Counted from the stretch's first letter, positions 1 to 11,717 are shown. The stretch: DNA of 64,000 bases from Sinorhizobium sp. A49 (GCF_002002725.1 NZ_MUNW01000063.1:1-64000); one strand, 5' to 3'. Made by a program: numbers and translations. Notes: generated from the letters alone by a model not told the origin.

Positions 1-788
1 GCGCCGAACGGCAACGTGATCAGGTAGCCAAGCGCCGTCACCGCCATCGTCTCCCATGTGTAGGTCATCAGCGTCGCGACATAGAAGACGACGACGAGAA
101 TGACCGGCAGCACGAGATCGCGGCGCACGCGGCTTTCCGACTTGCCCGACCAGACCGGCAGACGGCTGACCAGCAGGAAGGCAATCAGCACGGTGTAGCC
201 CGATGCGATCAGCGCCATGGTGCGCTCAGGCGCCAGGCCCAGCAGGCCGAGATAGACCGGCAAGAGCACCAGCATGGCGCCGGCCGGCGCAGGCACGCCG
301 ACGAAATACTCCGACTGCCACGCTGCCTTGGACTGGCGCTCGGCCATGACATTGAAACGCGCCAACCGCAGGCCGCAGGCGATCGCGTAGACCAACGCCG
401 CAATCCAGCCGATCGAGCGGGCCTGATCGAGGATGAAGACGTAGAGAACCAACGCCGGCGCAACGCCGAAGTTGATGATATCGGCGAGCGAATCCATCTG
501 CCCGCCGAAGTTCGACGTCGCCTTCAACAGGCGGGCGACGCGGCCGTCGATGCCGTCGAGAAAGGCTGCAAGCAGCACCATGGCAACGGCGAGCTCGATG
601 CGGTTTTCAAAGGCGAGCCGGATGCCGGAGAGACCCGCGCAAATCGCCAGGACCGTGATCATGTTCGGGATCATCAGCCGCAGCGGTATCTCACGCAGCC
701 GCGGGCCGCGACCAGTGTCGGTGGAACCGTTGGCCTCGCCTGCCACTTTCGGCGGTTCGGCTGGGTTTTCCTGTTGAGGACCTTCCAT
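1..788 (-). CDS. pssA: CDP-diacylglycerol--serine O-phosphatidyltransferase, 3' end outside window
   Basis: This enzyme joins CDP-diacylglycerol and serine to make phosphatidylserine in the inner membrane, the first step towards phosphatidylethanolamine. The visible 262 codons begin MEGPQQENPAEPPK and carry the CDP-alcohol phosphotransferase signature DG-x2-AR-x8-G-x3-D-x3-D (DGRVARLLKATSNFGGQMD, then SLAD). Hydrophobic segments follow, as expected of a multi-pass protein. The start at 788 has AGGAG a few bases upstream and lies only 9 bp after the psd stop, so psd and pssA form one operon and supply consecutive reactions. The reading frame is still open at base 1, so the C-terminus lies outside the window. 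Confidence 0.95.
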   Translation of the reverse strand, partial: MEGPQQENPAEPPKVAGEANGSTDTGRGPRLREIPLRLMIPNMITVLAICAGLSGIRLAFENRIELAVAMVLLAAFLDGIDGRVARLLKATSNFGGQMDSLADIINFGVAPALVLYVFILDQARSIGWIAALVYAIACGLRLARFNVMAERQSKAAWQSEYFVGVPAPAGAMLVLLPVYLGLLGLAPERTMALIASGYTVLIAFLLVSRLPVWSGKSESRVRRDLVLPVILVVVFYVATLMTYTWETMAVTALGYLITLPFG

Positions 789-797
789 AGGGGCTCC

Positions 798-1496
798 TTA
801 TGCGCGACGGCTGATGACCGGGCCCTTGGCCGAGCCGAATTCGGCAAGCACGGTTTCACCGGCAATCGCCGTCTGTCCGAGGCTGACGCGCGGTTCTACA
901 CCCTCAGGCAGGAAGACGTCGAGGCGCGAGCCGAAGCGGATGAGGCCGAAGCGCTCGCCGGCGTCGAGCGAGGCGTTTTCATACTTCCAGCAGATGATAC
1001 GGCGGGCGACGAGGCCTGCGATCTGCACGACGCCGATATCGCCATGCTTCGTCTGGATGACGAGGCCGTTGCGTTCGTTCTCGTGGCTGGCCTTGTCGAG
1101 TTCGGCGTTGACGAACTTGCCGGCGCGGTAGGCGATACGGCGGATGGTGCCGGTCATCGGCGCGCGGTTCACGTGGCAATTGAAGACGTTCATGAACACG
1201 GAAATGCGCAGCATCGGCTCCGAACCGAGACCCAGTTCGTCCGGCGGCGTCACCATGGCGATCGACGAGACGCGGCCGTCGGCCGGGCTGATCACCAGAT
1301 CGTCGTCGATCGGAGTCATGCGCTCGGGATCACGGAAGAAATAGGCGCACCAGGCGGTGAGCAGGAAGCCGATCCACATCAGCGGCTCCCACAGCAAGCC
1401 CAGTACCAGCGACACGACGAAGAAGATCGCGATGAAACGATAACCTTCCTTGTGCACCGGGACCAGCGTATTGCGCACCGTATTGACCAAGCTCAT
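798..1496 (-). CDS. psd: Phosphatidylserine decarboxylase proenzyme, short (PSD-A) type
   Basis: The product decarboxylates phosphatidylserine to phosphatidylethanolamine at the inner membrane. The protein is 232 aa, typical of the short class found in rhizobia. An N-terminal hydrophobic segment (about residues 20-50) precedes the catalytic region. The Gly-Ser pair in RFGSRLDVF (residues 189-190) is where self-cleavage should produce the pyruvoyl cofactor. The ATG at 1496 has GGAG about 8 bases upstream. It is the first gene of the psd-pssA pair, and the 113 bp before it probably hold the promoter. Confidence 0.96.
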   Translation of the reverse strand: MSLVNTVRNTLVPVHKEGYRFIAIFFVVSLVLGLLWEPLMWIGFLLTAWCAYFFRDPERMTPIDDDLVISPADGRVSSIAMVTPPDELGLGSEPMLRISVFMNVFNCHVNRAPMTGTIRRIAYRAGKFVNAELDKASHENERNGLVIQTKHGDIGVVQIAGLVARRIICWKYENASLDAGERFGLIRFGSRLDVFLPEGVEPRVSLGQTAIAGETVLAEFGSAKGPVISRRA

Positions 1497-1609
1497 GAAC
1501 TCTACTCCAGATTTGCTGTGGAACGTGACCTAGCGCGAAATGCCGCCCACGGCAACGCCGCCCGCCCGACAGCGACAATACGCGTCGTGATCAGCCAATA
1601 GGCATGTCG

Positions 1610-3520
1610 TCATAAGGCCGGCTCGCCACGCGTGACGATGCCCAAATCATCACTCTCGCGCACACGCTTCAATTGCTCTTCCGCCTGGGTCGCCTCACGC
1701 TGGCGGCTCCACATGGAAGCATAAAGTCCGCTGCGATCGATCAGTTCCCCATGGGTGCCGCGTTCGGCGATAACGCCATCCTTCAGGACGATGATCTCGT
1801 CGGCATTGATCACCGTCGAAAGCCGGTGCGCGATGACCAGCGTCGTGCGGTTGCGAGATACGACATCGAGCGCCGACTGGATTTCCTGTTCGGTGCGGGT
1901 GTCGAGCGCCGAGGTTGCCTCATCGAGAATGAGGATCGGCGGCGCCTTCAGGATCGTACGGGCGATGGCGACACGCTGCTTTTCACCACCGGAAAGCTTC
2001 AATCCGCGCTCGCCGACCATCGCCTGGAAGCCTTCGGGAAGGGACTGGATGAAGGTGGCGATCTGTGCCGCCTCGGCCGCGGCGACGACCTCCTCCTCGC
2101 TCGCCGACACGCGCCCGTAGCGAATATTGTAGGCGATGGTGTCGTTGAACAGCACCGTATCCTGCGGCACCATGCCGATGACCGCACGCAGGCTCTTCTG
2201 CGTCACATCGCGCACATCCTGCCCGTCGACGGTGATCGTGCCCTGCTGCACGTCGTAGAAGCGATAGAGAAGTCGCGACAGCGTCGATTTGCCGGCGCCC
2301 GAAGGGCCGACGACGGCAACGGTCTTGCCGGCCGGAACCTCGAAGCTGATGCCCTTGAGGATCGGCCGCTTCGGATCATAGGCGAAGTGAACGTCGTTGA
2401 AGGCGATTGCGCCGTTGGCAATGGCAAGCTTGCGCGCATCCGGGCGGTCGACCACTTCGGCTTCCACGTCGAGCAGATCGAACATGTGTTCGATGTCGGT
2501 CAAACCCTGACGGATCTCGCGATAGACGAAACCGATGAAATTGAGCGGAATGGCCAGCTGGATCAGCATGGCGTTGATGAAGACGAAGTCGCCGAGGGTC
2601 TGTTCGCCGCGCTGCACGGCAAGCGCGGACATGATCATCATGACGGCGGTGCCCGCACCAAAGATCATCGCCTGGCCGAAGTTGAGCCAGCCGAGCGAGG
2701 TCCAGACCTGGGTCGCCGCCTTCTCATAGCGCTCCATTGATCTGTCGAAGCGCTTGGCTTCCATCTCCTCGTTGCCGAAATATTTGACGGTCTCGAAGTT
2801 CAACAGCGAGTCGATCGCCTTGGTATTGGCGTCGGTGTCGCTGTCGTTCATCGACCGGCGAATGGCGATCCGCCAGTCGCTCGCCTTGACGGTGAACCAG
2901 ATGTAGAGACAGACAGTGATGCCCGTGACCAGCAGGTAGCTGAAACCGTAGCCCCACCAGAAGATCACCGCGGTCAGCAGGAATTCGATCAGTGTCGGAA
3001 CGCTGTTCAGGATGGTAAAGCGAACGATCGTTTCGATGCCCTTGGTGCCGCGCTCGATCACCCGCGACAGGCCGCCGGTGCGCCGCTCCAGATGGAAGCG
3101 CAACGACAGCTGGTGCATGTGCACGAAGGTCTTGTAGGCGAGTTGCCGAACCGCATGCTGGCCGACGCTGGCAAACAGCGCGTCACGCAGCTGGTTGAGC
3201 CCCGCCTGCAGCAGGCGCGCGAGGTTATAGGCAAGCACGAGCATAACCGCGCCGCCGAGGAACTGCGGCAGAAAGCCCAGCGCATCCGGCTTGTTGTTCA
3301 GCGCATCCGTCGCCCATTTGAAGAAATAGGGAACGAGGATCAGCACGACCTTGGCAATCACCAGAATGATCGTCGCCCAGACGACCCGCAGCTTCAGATC
3401 GGCTCTATCCGAAGGCCACATATAGGGCCACAGGTTGACGATTGTCCGAAACGGGTTGCTCGTATCGGCGGAAATCGTCTTCGTCTGGTTCGCAGGTGCC
3501 ACGTCTTGATCCGCTTTCAC
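1610..3520 (-). CDS. Atm1/HMT1-type ABC exporter, fused membrane and ATPase domains
   Basis: This is a 636-residue half-transporter with six likely transmembrane helices in residues 45-340 and one ATPase domain. Walker A is GPSGAGKS (405-412), the signature is LSGGE (509-513) and Walker B is ILILDE (529-534). The segment NFETVKYFGNEE (241-252) is characteristic of the Atm1/ABCB7 branch, whose bacterial members export glutathione-linked compounds or metal conjugates. The specific substrate is inference. The start codon is GTG at 3520 with only a weak ribosome site, but no ATG occurs in frame before residue 34. It lies 113 bp upstream of psd on the same strand. Confidence 0.93.
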   Translation of the reverse strand: MKADQDVAPANQTKTISADTSNPFRTIVNLWPYMWPSDRADLKLRVVWATIILVIAKVVLILVPYFFKWATDALNNKPDALGFLPQFLGGAVMLVLAYNLARLLQAGLNQLRDALFASVGQHAVRQLAYKTFVHMHQLSLRFHLERRTGGLSRVIERGTKGIETIVRFTILNSVPTLIEFLLTAVIFWWGYGFSYLLVTGITVCLYIWFTVKASDWRIAIRRSMNDSDTDANTKAIDSLLNFETVKYFGNEEMEAKRFDRSMERYEKAATQVWTSLGWLNFGQAMIFGAGTAVMMIMSALAVQRGEQTLGDFVFINAMLIQLAIPLNFIGFVYREIRQGLTDIEHMFDLLDVEAEVVDRPDARKLAIANGAIAFNDVHFAYDPKRPILKGISFEVPAGKTVAVVGPSGAGKSTLSRLLYRFYDVQQGTITVDGQDVRDVTQKSLRAVIGMVPQDTVLFNDTIAYNIRYGRVSASEEEVVAAAEAAQIATFIQSLPEGFQAMVGERGLKLSGGEKQRVAIARTILKAPPILILDEATSALDTRTEQEIQSALDVVSRNRTTLVIAHRLSTVINADEIIVLKDGVIAERGTHGELIDRSGLYASMWSRQREATQAEEQLKRVRESDDLGIVTRGEPAL

Positions 3521-3626
3521 TTATTCGCTCACGCTGACGGATTGTCGGGCCATCATCGCCGCGCAATTATGGCTTGGCGCCCTAACCTTGGAAAAGGTCA
3601 TCGGGCGACATCGTCGCCATCCAATG

Positions 3627-3654
3627 AAAAGCGGCGCCTCGTTGAAGGCGCCGC
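3627..3654 (-). terminator. Intrinsic terminator after the LysM gene
   Basis: Read on the minus strand, the arms GCGGCGCC and GGCGCCGC (3647-3654 and 3631-3638) enclose an 8-base loop and are followed by TTTT at 3630-3627. The hairpin lies about 60 bases past the stop of the LysM protein gene, in the right orientation to end its transcript before the ABC exporter gene. Confidence 0.75.
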
Positions 3655-3715
3655 CTTGGTTGACAGATAGGTCTGCATCGACACCACGGCAATGCAATGG
3701 GTATCGATGATCCGC

Positions 3716-5527
3716 CTATTGTTCGTGTTTCATATGCTTCTTGTGAATTTCCCGCGACTCTTCGTCGGAAAGTGCCTGGTCAGGAACGCCGAAGACCTGA
3801 CCCGGACGGATCCGATCGGGGTTTTCGATCTGTGCCTGGTTGGCGAGGTAGATCGTGGTGTAGCGAACGCCCGCGCCATAAACCCGCCGTGAGATCTGCC
3901 AGAGTGTATCGCCGCGACGGATGATGACCGAACTCTTGCTTTCCTTCAGCGGCGCCTGCTCCACCGTTTCCGGCTGGGCCAGGCTTTCCGTGGAAGCCAT
4001 CGAAGGCTGCGCAGCGGCGACGTCATTGGCGATCGAGCTACCGGCACCCTTGACCTTCGACGCACCGGAAGGCTCGGCGACCTCGCCCGACACGGCCGAC
4101 TCAGCCACGGCAGTCACCGCCGGCGTGACGCTGCCACGCTCGGCGAGGATGGCGCCGACGGATGCCTCGACCTTGCCAAGCGCCGCTGCCACGCTCGAGG
4201 CATCCTGCGAAGCATCCTTCAGCACGGCCAGCGCGTCGGCTGCAGCCTTCGCCGTCCGAGCAACCTCATCACTCAGCGCCGGATCGGAACTGTCAGTGAG
4301 CCTGAAATCGGCCAGCGACTTCAGGGCAAATTCGCTTGCAGAACGTGCTGCGGCCAGTTGCTCGCCCGTCGGCACCTTGCCGCTTGCGAACAGCCCCTTC
4401 AAGAGCGCGAGCGCCTTGCCGGCCTCCGCACGCAAGCCATCGAGGCCGGCCGTTGCGGCGGCCGAAACCGGACCGGCAACGGCTGCGACTTGGGCACCTG
4501 CCGGCCGGTCGAACGGTACGGATGCGCGCATGACAACCTTGCTTGCGTCCTCGCTCAGCATGTCGGCGCGGATGATGTGGCTGCCGACCGAAAGCTCGAT
4601 CTGGCCGTCGACGACAAAGTGGCCCTTGTCGTCGGCCTTCATTTCACCGAGCAGCTTATCGTCAGCATAGATGCGAACCAGAGCGCCGGGCTTCGCACTA
4701 CCGGCGACGAACATTTTCGCGCCCTCGATCTCGACGGCGGTCACCTGCAGCCCCGTGGCCCCACTCGGCTTTGCCGTGTTGGCCGTAGTGTCGTTCGTCG
4801 TCTGCGGCGTTGCCGACGCCACGTCGGCAGATGTTGCGGCAGCCGGCTGCGAGGCGGGCGTGTCGGTCGTCTGCGTGGCACTCCCAAGAGCGTCGGGCCC
4901 AAGAGCGTCGGGCGTCGTGAGCAGGCGGCTGGCCTCGCCTGGCTTGGAGACCATGGCAAGCAGTTGGCCGGTCGCATCCTTCGGTACGGAAACCGTTGCG
5001 ACCTCCTGCGAATTCTTGGCAACGCCGTCTTCTCCGACGGCGCGCAAGGTCAGCTGGTAGTCGCCGGCCGGAAGCGGCGTGTCGAAGACCGCGGCAAAAT
5101 CGCCGGTCACGCCGACGTCAGCGGTTCCGACGACGGTGGTGCCGTTGAGAATCTCGAGCTTGGAGCCTGGCGCGGCATGGCCGGCAACAACGGTCGATCC
5201 ATCGGGCTCGACGCGCAGAACGTCAAAACCGGGAATGGACGCGTCTTCGGTCGGGGGCTTCGCGTCAGCAACGCTTTCGACCGGTTGCGGCTCCGCCACC
5301 TTTGCGGCGTCATCGGACTTCGCGGCAGTCTGAGTGCTTGCGGCCGGAGTGGTCTGAGGTCCTCCGGTCGACGATGCCGCGTCACCGGTTTGGGCCGGAG
5401 CACTTGCCGTGCCATCGGCTGACGCTTCCTTGCCGCCACGCAAATTCGGTTGAACTACAAAAACCATCAACGCTGTTGCTGCCGCAAGGACAGTAAGGGC
5501 CACCCAGCCGGCCTTGTTCTTGATCAT
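3716..5527 (-). CDS. LysM-domain cell-envelope protein with Ig-like repeats
   Basis: A 603-aa envelope protein beginning MIKNKAGWVALTVLAAATAL, a membrane anchor or uncleaved signal. A long Ala/Thr/Pro-rich linker follows, then two Ig-like modules (one near residue 110 with VLRVEPDGSTVVAGHAAPG, one near 260 with VTAVEIEGAKMFVAGSAKPG), an Ala-rich probably helical part, and a C-terminal LysM module (VIIRRGDTLWQISRRVYG) that should bind peptidoglycan. I chose the ATG at 5527 because GGAGAG lies 4 bases upstream; a GTG four codons earlier is the alternative. The linker holds an exact 15-bp tandem duplication. The cellular role is not known to me. Confidence 0.9.
   Translation of the reverse strand: MIKNKAGWVALTVLAAATALMVFVVQPNLRGGKEASADGTASAPAQTGDAASSTGGPQTTPAASTQTAAKSDDAAKVAEPQPVESVADAKPPTEDASIPGFDVLRVEPDGSTVVAGHAAPGSKLEILNGTTVVGTADVGVTGDFAAVFDTPLPAGDYQLTLRAVGEDGVAKNSQEVATVSVPKDATGQLLAMVSKPGEASRLLTTPDALGPDALGSATQTTDTPASQPAAATSADVASATPQTTNDTTANTAKPSGATGLQVTAVEIEGAKMFVAGSAKPGALVRIYADDKLLGEMKADDKGHFVVDGQIELSVGSHIIRADMLSEDASKVVMRASVPFDRPAGAQVAAVAGPVSAAATAGLDGLRAEAGKALALLKGLFASGKVPTGEQLAAARSASEFALKSLADFRLTDSSDPALSDEVARTAKAAADALAVLKDASQDASSVAAALGKVEASVGAILAERGSVTPAVTAVAESAVSGEVAEPSGASKVKGAGSSIANDVAAAQPSMASTESLAQPETVEQAPLKESKSSVIIRRGDTLWQISRRVYGAGVRYTTIYLANQAQIENPDRIRPGQVFGVPDQALSDEESREIHKKHMKHEQ
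4883..4912. repeat. 15-bp perfect tandem duplication in the LysM gene
   Basis: The unit CCCAAGAGCGTCGGG occurs twice head to tail (4883-4897 and 4898-4912). In the encoded protein it gives the doubled pentapeptide PDALG-PDALG in the low-complexity linker, so the frame is kept. Confidence 0.9.
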
Positions 5528-5755
5528 GCCACTCTCCACAGGAGCGGAGCAAAGCTCCGCGCATGCCCTCTCATCGGCCTAAGGCGCGGGGCTTGCGCAA
5601 TCATTATAGCGCAACTGCGAGCTACCCGCCCAATTTCTTCAATCGATCCCTGAAATTGCTAGCGTTTCCTAGTGTAGCAGACAAGAAGCCGCCCCTTCTG
5701 CAAGTGCCGTGAACCCAGCTTTCCCCTCATTTTTCTTGACCCTTGCTGCGCTGCA

Positions 5756-6391
5756 ATGTTTTTTGACCGGATGAACACTGAAACCGGCACGATTCGATCC
5801 ATCTGCGTCTACTGCGGCTCACAGCCCGGACGCGACCCGATTTACATGGAAGCCGGCCGCGCGCTCGGCCGCTCGATCGCCGACCACGGCCTCAGGCTGG
5901 TCTATGGCGGCGGCACCCGCGGCATCATGGGAGCGGTCGCAAGCGGCGTGCTTTCCAATGGCGGCGAGGTCACGGGCATCATCCCCGAATTCCTGATGGA
6001 CAAGGAAGCGACGCGCCATTCGCTCGGCCAGCTCAACGAGCTGATCGTCACGGCCGACATGCATGAGCGCAAGCACACCATGTTCGAGCGGGCCGATGCC
6101 TTCGTAGCACTTCCGGGCGGGATCGGCACGCTTGAGGAGATCGTCGAGATCATGACCTGGGCGCAGCTCGGGCGTCACCGCAAGCCGATGGTCTTCGGCA
6201 ACATGAACGATTTCTGGAAGCCGATGCTGGACCTCTTACAGCACATGCGCGACGAAGGCTTCGTGCACACCGCCCACCTCGTCCAGCCGCTGGTCGTCGA
6301 CAAGGCCGAGGACATCGTACCGGCAATTCTCGCGGCCGCTGGCGGTGCAAACGGTCGCGAAGGCGAAGCCGAGATCATTTCGCGGCTCTAG
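5756..6391 (+). CDS. LOG/TIGR00730-family nucleotide phosphoribohydrolase
   Basis: The product belongs to the LOG (lysine decarboxylase-like, TIGR00730) family. Members release free bases from cytokinin or other nucleoside 5'-monophosphates in the cytoplasm. The family hallmark PGGIGTLEE is at residues 120-128 and the partner motif MHERKHTM at 102-109. A Rossmann-like glycine cluster (VYGGGTRGIMG) is near residue 50. The length of 211 aa is normal. An ATG at 5771 (MNTETG) is an equally plausible start, as neither has a strong ribosome site. It stands alone, with a shared terminator after it. Confidence 0.9.
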   Translation: MFFDRMNTETGTIRSICVYCGSQPGRDPIYMEAGRALGRSIADHGLRLVYGGGTRGIMGAVASGVLSNGGEVTGIIPEFLMDKEATRHSLGQLNELIVTADMHERKHTMFERADAFVALPGGIGTLEEIVEIMTWAQLGRHRKPMVFGNMNDFWKPMLDLLQHMRDEGFVHTAHLVQPLVVDKAEDIVPAILAAAGGANGREGEAEIISRL

Positions 6392-6417
6392 GCGCGGGCT
6401 CATTTCGTCGCAGAATC

Positions 6418-6450
6418 AAAAAAGGCGCGCCGGCCGGGCGCGCCTTTTTC
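6418..6450. terminator. Bidirectional terminator between the LOG gene and rarD
   Basis: Arms GGCGCGCC (6424-6431) and GGCGCGCC (6437-6444) pair around a GGCCG loop. They are flanked by AAAAAA on the left and TTTTT on the right, so the hairpin can stop transcripts of both converging genes. Confidence 0.9.
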
Positions 6451-6465
6451 ATTGCGCCGGATTTG

Positions 6466-7404
6466 TTACTCCGCCGGGCTGACCTGTTCGGCACGACGCG
6501 CGCGGCTCTGTGCCAGCATGGCACCGGAATAAATCACCAGTGCCGCCCAGATCAGGCCGAAGGCGATCAGCTTTGCCGTGCCGAAAGGTTCGTGGAAGAC
6601 GAAGACGGCGATCAGGAAGATCATCGTCGGCGCGATGTACTGCATGATGCCGATGGTCGATAGCCGCAGCAGCTTGGCGCCGTTGGCATAGATCATCAGC
6701 GGAATGGCAGTGACGATGCCGCAGGACAGCAGCCACAGCACGTCCGTCATGCCGGTGTCGCCGAAATGCCCCTGGCCGGTCGTTTCGAGCCAGATGATGT
6801 AGCCGATCGCGGGAATGCTGAGCAGCAGCACTTCGAGGAAGAAACCCTGGTTCGGCCCGATCGGCAGGGTCTTGCGGAAGAACGCGTAGAAGCCCCAGGA
6901 CAGGCAGAGCCCGATCGACACCCAGGGCAGACCACCGGCATCGAAGGCCAATACGCCAACGGCAGCCGCAGCCAGCGCGATCGCCACCATCTGTGCCGGG
7001 CTCGGCTTTTCCTTCAGAAGCAGAGCACCGAGGAAAATCGAAAACAGCGGATTGATGTAGTAGCCGAGCGCGGTCTCGATCGCCCGGCCCGCGCCGATCG
7101 CCCAGACGTAAATGCCCCAGTTGATGGTGATGAGCACAGCCGTCAAAGCGGCCATGCGCAGCATCTTCGGCGAGCGAAGCGCAACCTTGACGTCTTCCGT
7201 GCGCCCGAGCCAGACGAGCACGAGACCTGCGAGCGGAACCGACCAGACGATACGGTGGGCCACCACTTCCGGTGCCGGGATATGGGCGATCGCCTTCATG
7301 AAGAAAGGCAGGAACCCCCAAAGCAGATAGGCCGTGAGCGCAAAGGCGAAGCCTTGAGCGGAATCGGTGTTTTCTGCGGGTACTTTCGCGTTCGGCTCGG
7401 CCAT
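6466..7404 (-). CDS. rarD: RarD, EamA-family permease
   Basis: An inner-membrane permease of the drug/metabolite (EamA/DMT) superfamily with about ten hydrophobic segments over 312 aa. The start of the fold, FALTAYLLWGFLPFFMKAI, is typical of RarD proteins, named for a link to chloramphenicol sensitivity; the natural substrate is not established. I chose the ATG at 7404 (MAEPNAK) because AGGAAA lies about 9 bases upstream. The frame stays open for 39 more codons upstream but without family-like sequence. Transcription converges on the LOG gene and ends at the shared terminator. Confidence 0.9.
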   Translation of the reverse strand: MAEPNAKVPAENTDSAQGFAFALTAYLLWGFLPFFMKAIAHIPAPEVVAHRIVWSVPLAGLVLVWLGRTEDVKVALRSPKMLRMAALTAVLITINWGIYVWAIGAGRAIETALGYYINPLFSIFLGALLLKEKPSPAQMVAIALAAAAVGVLAFDAGGLPWVSIGLCLSWGFYAFFRKTLPIGPNQGFFLEVLLLSIPAIGYIIWLETTGQGHFGDTGMTDVLWLLSCGIVTAIPLMIYANGAKLLRLSTIGIMQYIAPTMIFLIAVFVFHEPFGTAKLIAFGLIWAALVIYSGAMLAQSRARRAEQVSPAE

Positions 7405-7638
7405 GATGTTTTTCCTGATGTATTCGCCGGAGGCTATCGTGGCGATGACGCCCGCTCCGGTCGCAATCGAAGGGGTAGCCTCAGCGACTAACGAACCCTT
7501 CCGTAGGGCGTCGTACTCCAATGCCCCTCAATGCACCAATTCATTTCCGTGAATGGATGGTGAATTTTGCTCATACTTTGGGCAGGAGCGGGCAGCGCCA
7601 AACGGGCGCCGCCGCTCTATGCCACCTTGATCGCCATC

Positions 7639-9255
7639 TTACTCGGCCGCAATCAGCCCGACGTGGTCGCGGTTCTTCAGCAGCTTGAAGATGATACTGT
7701 CCATCAGCGCCTGGAACGAAGCGTCGATGATGTTGTCGGAGACCCCCACCGTCCACCAGCGCGCGCCCGTGCCATCGGTCGATTCGATCAGAACGCGGGT
7801 GATCGCCTCGGTCCCGCCGTTGAGGATACGGACCTTGTAGTCCGCAAGCTCCAGGTCCTCGATCTCCGACTGGTATTTGCCGAGATCCTTGCGCAGCGCC
7901 AGGTCAAGTGCGTTGACCGGGCCGTGGCCTTCGGCGACCGACATCATGGTCTCGCCATCGACGACGACCCGGACGACCGCTTCAGACACAGTCTTCAGCT
8001 GGCCGTTGGCGTCGAAGCGACGCTCGACCATCACCCGGAAGCTTTCGACATGGAAGAAGTCCGGCACCGTTCCGAGAATGCGGCTCGCCAACAGCGCAAA
8101 ACTCGCGTCGGCGCCCTCATAGGCATAGCCGGTCGCTTCGCGCTCCTTGACGATCGAAATCAGCTTGTCGAGCTTGGGATCGTCCTTGCCGACGACGATG
8201 CCGCGGCGCTTGAGCGCGTTGATGAAGTTCGCCTTGCCGCCCTGGTCCGACACCATGACCTTGCGCAGATTGCCGACGCTTTCGGGAGCAATATGCTCAT
8301 AAGTGCGCGGATCCTTCAGCAGTGCCGAGGCGTGAATGCCGGCTTTGGTGGCAAAGGCCGAGGCGCCGACATAGGGGGCCTGCATGTCCGGCGAACGGTT
8401 CAAGAGTTCGTCGAAAGCATGCGAGAGCTTCGTCAGCTCCTGCAGCCGGTCGGCATCGATCGCCGTTTCGAACCGGCTCGAATAGATTTCCTTCAGTGCC
8501 AAGGTCGGGATCAGCGTCACCAGATTGGCGTTGCCGCAGCGTTCGCCGATACCATTCAGCGTTCCCTGTATCTGGCGAACGCCAGCCTCGACGGCTGCAA
8601 GCGAGTTGGCAATCGCCTGGCCTGTGTCGTTGTGGGCGTGGATGCCGAGATTGGCGCCGGGCACGCCTGCGGCGATGACAGCCGAGACGATCTCGCGCAC
8701 CTCATGCGGCTGCGTGCCGCCATTGGTATCGCACAGCACGATCCAGCGCGCACCCGCTTCAAAGGCTGCCTTGGCGCAGGCAAGCGCATAGGCGGGGTTC
8801 GCCTTGTATCCGTCGAAGAAATGCTCGCAGTCGACCATCGCCTCGCGGCCAGCACCGACGACGGCTACGACCGACAGGCTGATATTGTCGAGATTTTCCG
8901 CGTTGGAACAGCCGAGCGCCACGGCCACGTGGTAATCCCAGCTCTTGGCCACGAGACAGATCGCGTCGCTCTTTGCCTCGAGCAGGGCGGCAAGGCCCGG
9001 ATCGTTCGAGGCGGAAACGCCGGCGCGCTTGGTCATGCCGAAGGCGACGAAGGACGCCTTCTTCGTCCGACGGCGCTTGAAGAATTCGGTGTCGGTCGGG
9101 TTCGCCCCGGGATAACCGCCTTCGACATAGTCCATGCCGAAATCGTCGAGCAGCGTGGTAATCGCGGTCTTGTCCTCGACGGAAAAGTCGATGCCGGGCG
9201 TCTGCTGCCCGTCCCGTAGCGTCGTGTCGAAGAGATAGATGCGTTCCCTGGTCAT
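7639..9255 (-). CDS. cimA: (R)-citramalate synthase
   Basis: The protein (538 aa) belongs to the isopropylmalate/homocitrate synthase superfamily. It starts MTRERIYLFDTTLRDGQQTP, with the metal-binding DTTLRDG at residues 10-16, and has HAHNDTG in the middle of the TIM barrel. A C-terminal LeuA-dimer-type regulatory domain follows. Members of this length and type (TIGR00977) condense pyruvate with acetyl-CoA to citramalate, giving a threonine-independent route to isoleucine. A homocitrate or other acyl-acceptor specificity cannot be excluded by eye. It follows pip by 26 bp and closes the operon. Confidence 0.88.
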   Translation of the reverse strand: MTRERIYLFDTTLRDGQQTPGIDFSVEDKTAITTLLDDFGMDYVEGGYPGANPTDTEFFKRRRTKKASFVAFGMTKRAGVSASNDPGLAALLEAKSDAICLVAKSWDYHVAVALGCSNAENLDNISLSVVAVVGAGREAMVDCEHFFDGYKANPAYALACAKAAFEAGARWIVLCDTNGGTQPHEVREIVSAVIAAGVPGANLGIHAHNDTGQAIANSLAAVEAGVRQIQGTLNGIGERCGNANLVTLIPTLALKEIYSSRFETAIDADRLQELTKLSHAFDELLNRSPDMQAPYVGASAFATKAGIHASALLKDPRTYEHIAPESVGNLRKVMVSDQGGKANFINALKRRGIVVGKDDPKLDKLISIVKEREATGYAYEGADASFALLASRILGTVPDFFHVESFRVMVERRFDANGQLKTVSEAVVRVVVDGETMMSVAEGHGPVNALDLALRKDLGKYQSEIEDLELADYKVRILNGGTEAITRVLIESTDGTGARWWTVGVSDNIIDASFQALMDSIIFKLLKNRDHVGLIAAE

Positions 9256-9281
9256 GGCTCGTTTCCAATAATGCTCAGTCG

Positions 9282-11213
<1,932 letters not shown>

Positions 11214-11217
<4 letters not shown>

Positions 11218-11705
11218 CTTTTGTCCTCCGGGGGCCAGGTTTCGGTGTCATGATCAGGATGCTGGTAGGAGACGAGGTCGGCAAGGAATGAGACCGCCTC
11301 AGCATCAGCCATCGTTTCTTCGCCCGGAAGCTCGGGCACCCGGTCGACATAGGGCAATTTGCCCTCGATGCCCCACTGGATCGTCGGCATGATCCCCTGA
11401 GGCTCGTCGAAGGCAGCAATCGCCAGCGCCATGCCGTCGGGCGCCTCGTAGGTCAGGGGCGTACCGCAGCCAGCACAGAAGCCGCGGTATGCGGCGTTCG
11501 AGGACTGGAAGCGTTTGCGCTCGCCGCGTGTCCAGGTGACGGTGGCGCCGCGCACCGACACCAGCGGCAGATAGAAATTCCCGCTCGCCTTCTGGCACAT
11601 GCGGCAATGACAGACGGACGCGTCGCCAAGAACGCCCTCGACGCGGAAGCGCACGGCACCGCACTGGCAGCCGCCGGTGTAGTGTGGTCGGTTGTCGAGA
11701 CTCAT
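11214..11705 (-). CDS. GFA-family zinc protein (copy 1 of tandem triplet)
   Basis: The first of three adjacent GFA proteins (163 aa), beginning [20 protein letters not shown]. It keeps CHCRMCQK and FCAGCGTPL, the zinc-binding set of the family. It starts 12 bp after the VOC gene and overlaps copy 2 by four bases. A thiol- or formaldehyde-related reaction is a family-level guess only. Confidence 0.85.
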
Positions 11706-11717
11706 CGCGACGTCTCC

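Noticed and set aside
774-1601. Long plus-strand open frame opposite psd
   Set aside because: The minus strand holds unmistakable Psd with its GS cleavage site. The plus frame has no family motif and arises from GC-biased codons of psd.
1673-2740. 355-codon plus frame opposite the ABC exporter
   Set aside because: Complete Walker A, signature and Walker B are on the minus strand; the opposite frame is composition shadow.
7567-9219. 550-codon plus frame opposite cimA
   Set aside because: CimA motifs on the minus strand are conserved; the plus frame shows only Arg/Asp/Ala-rich shadow sequence.
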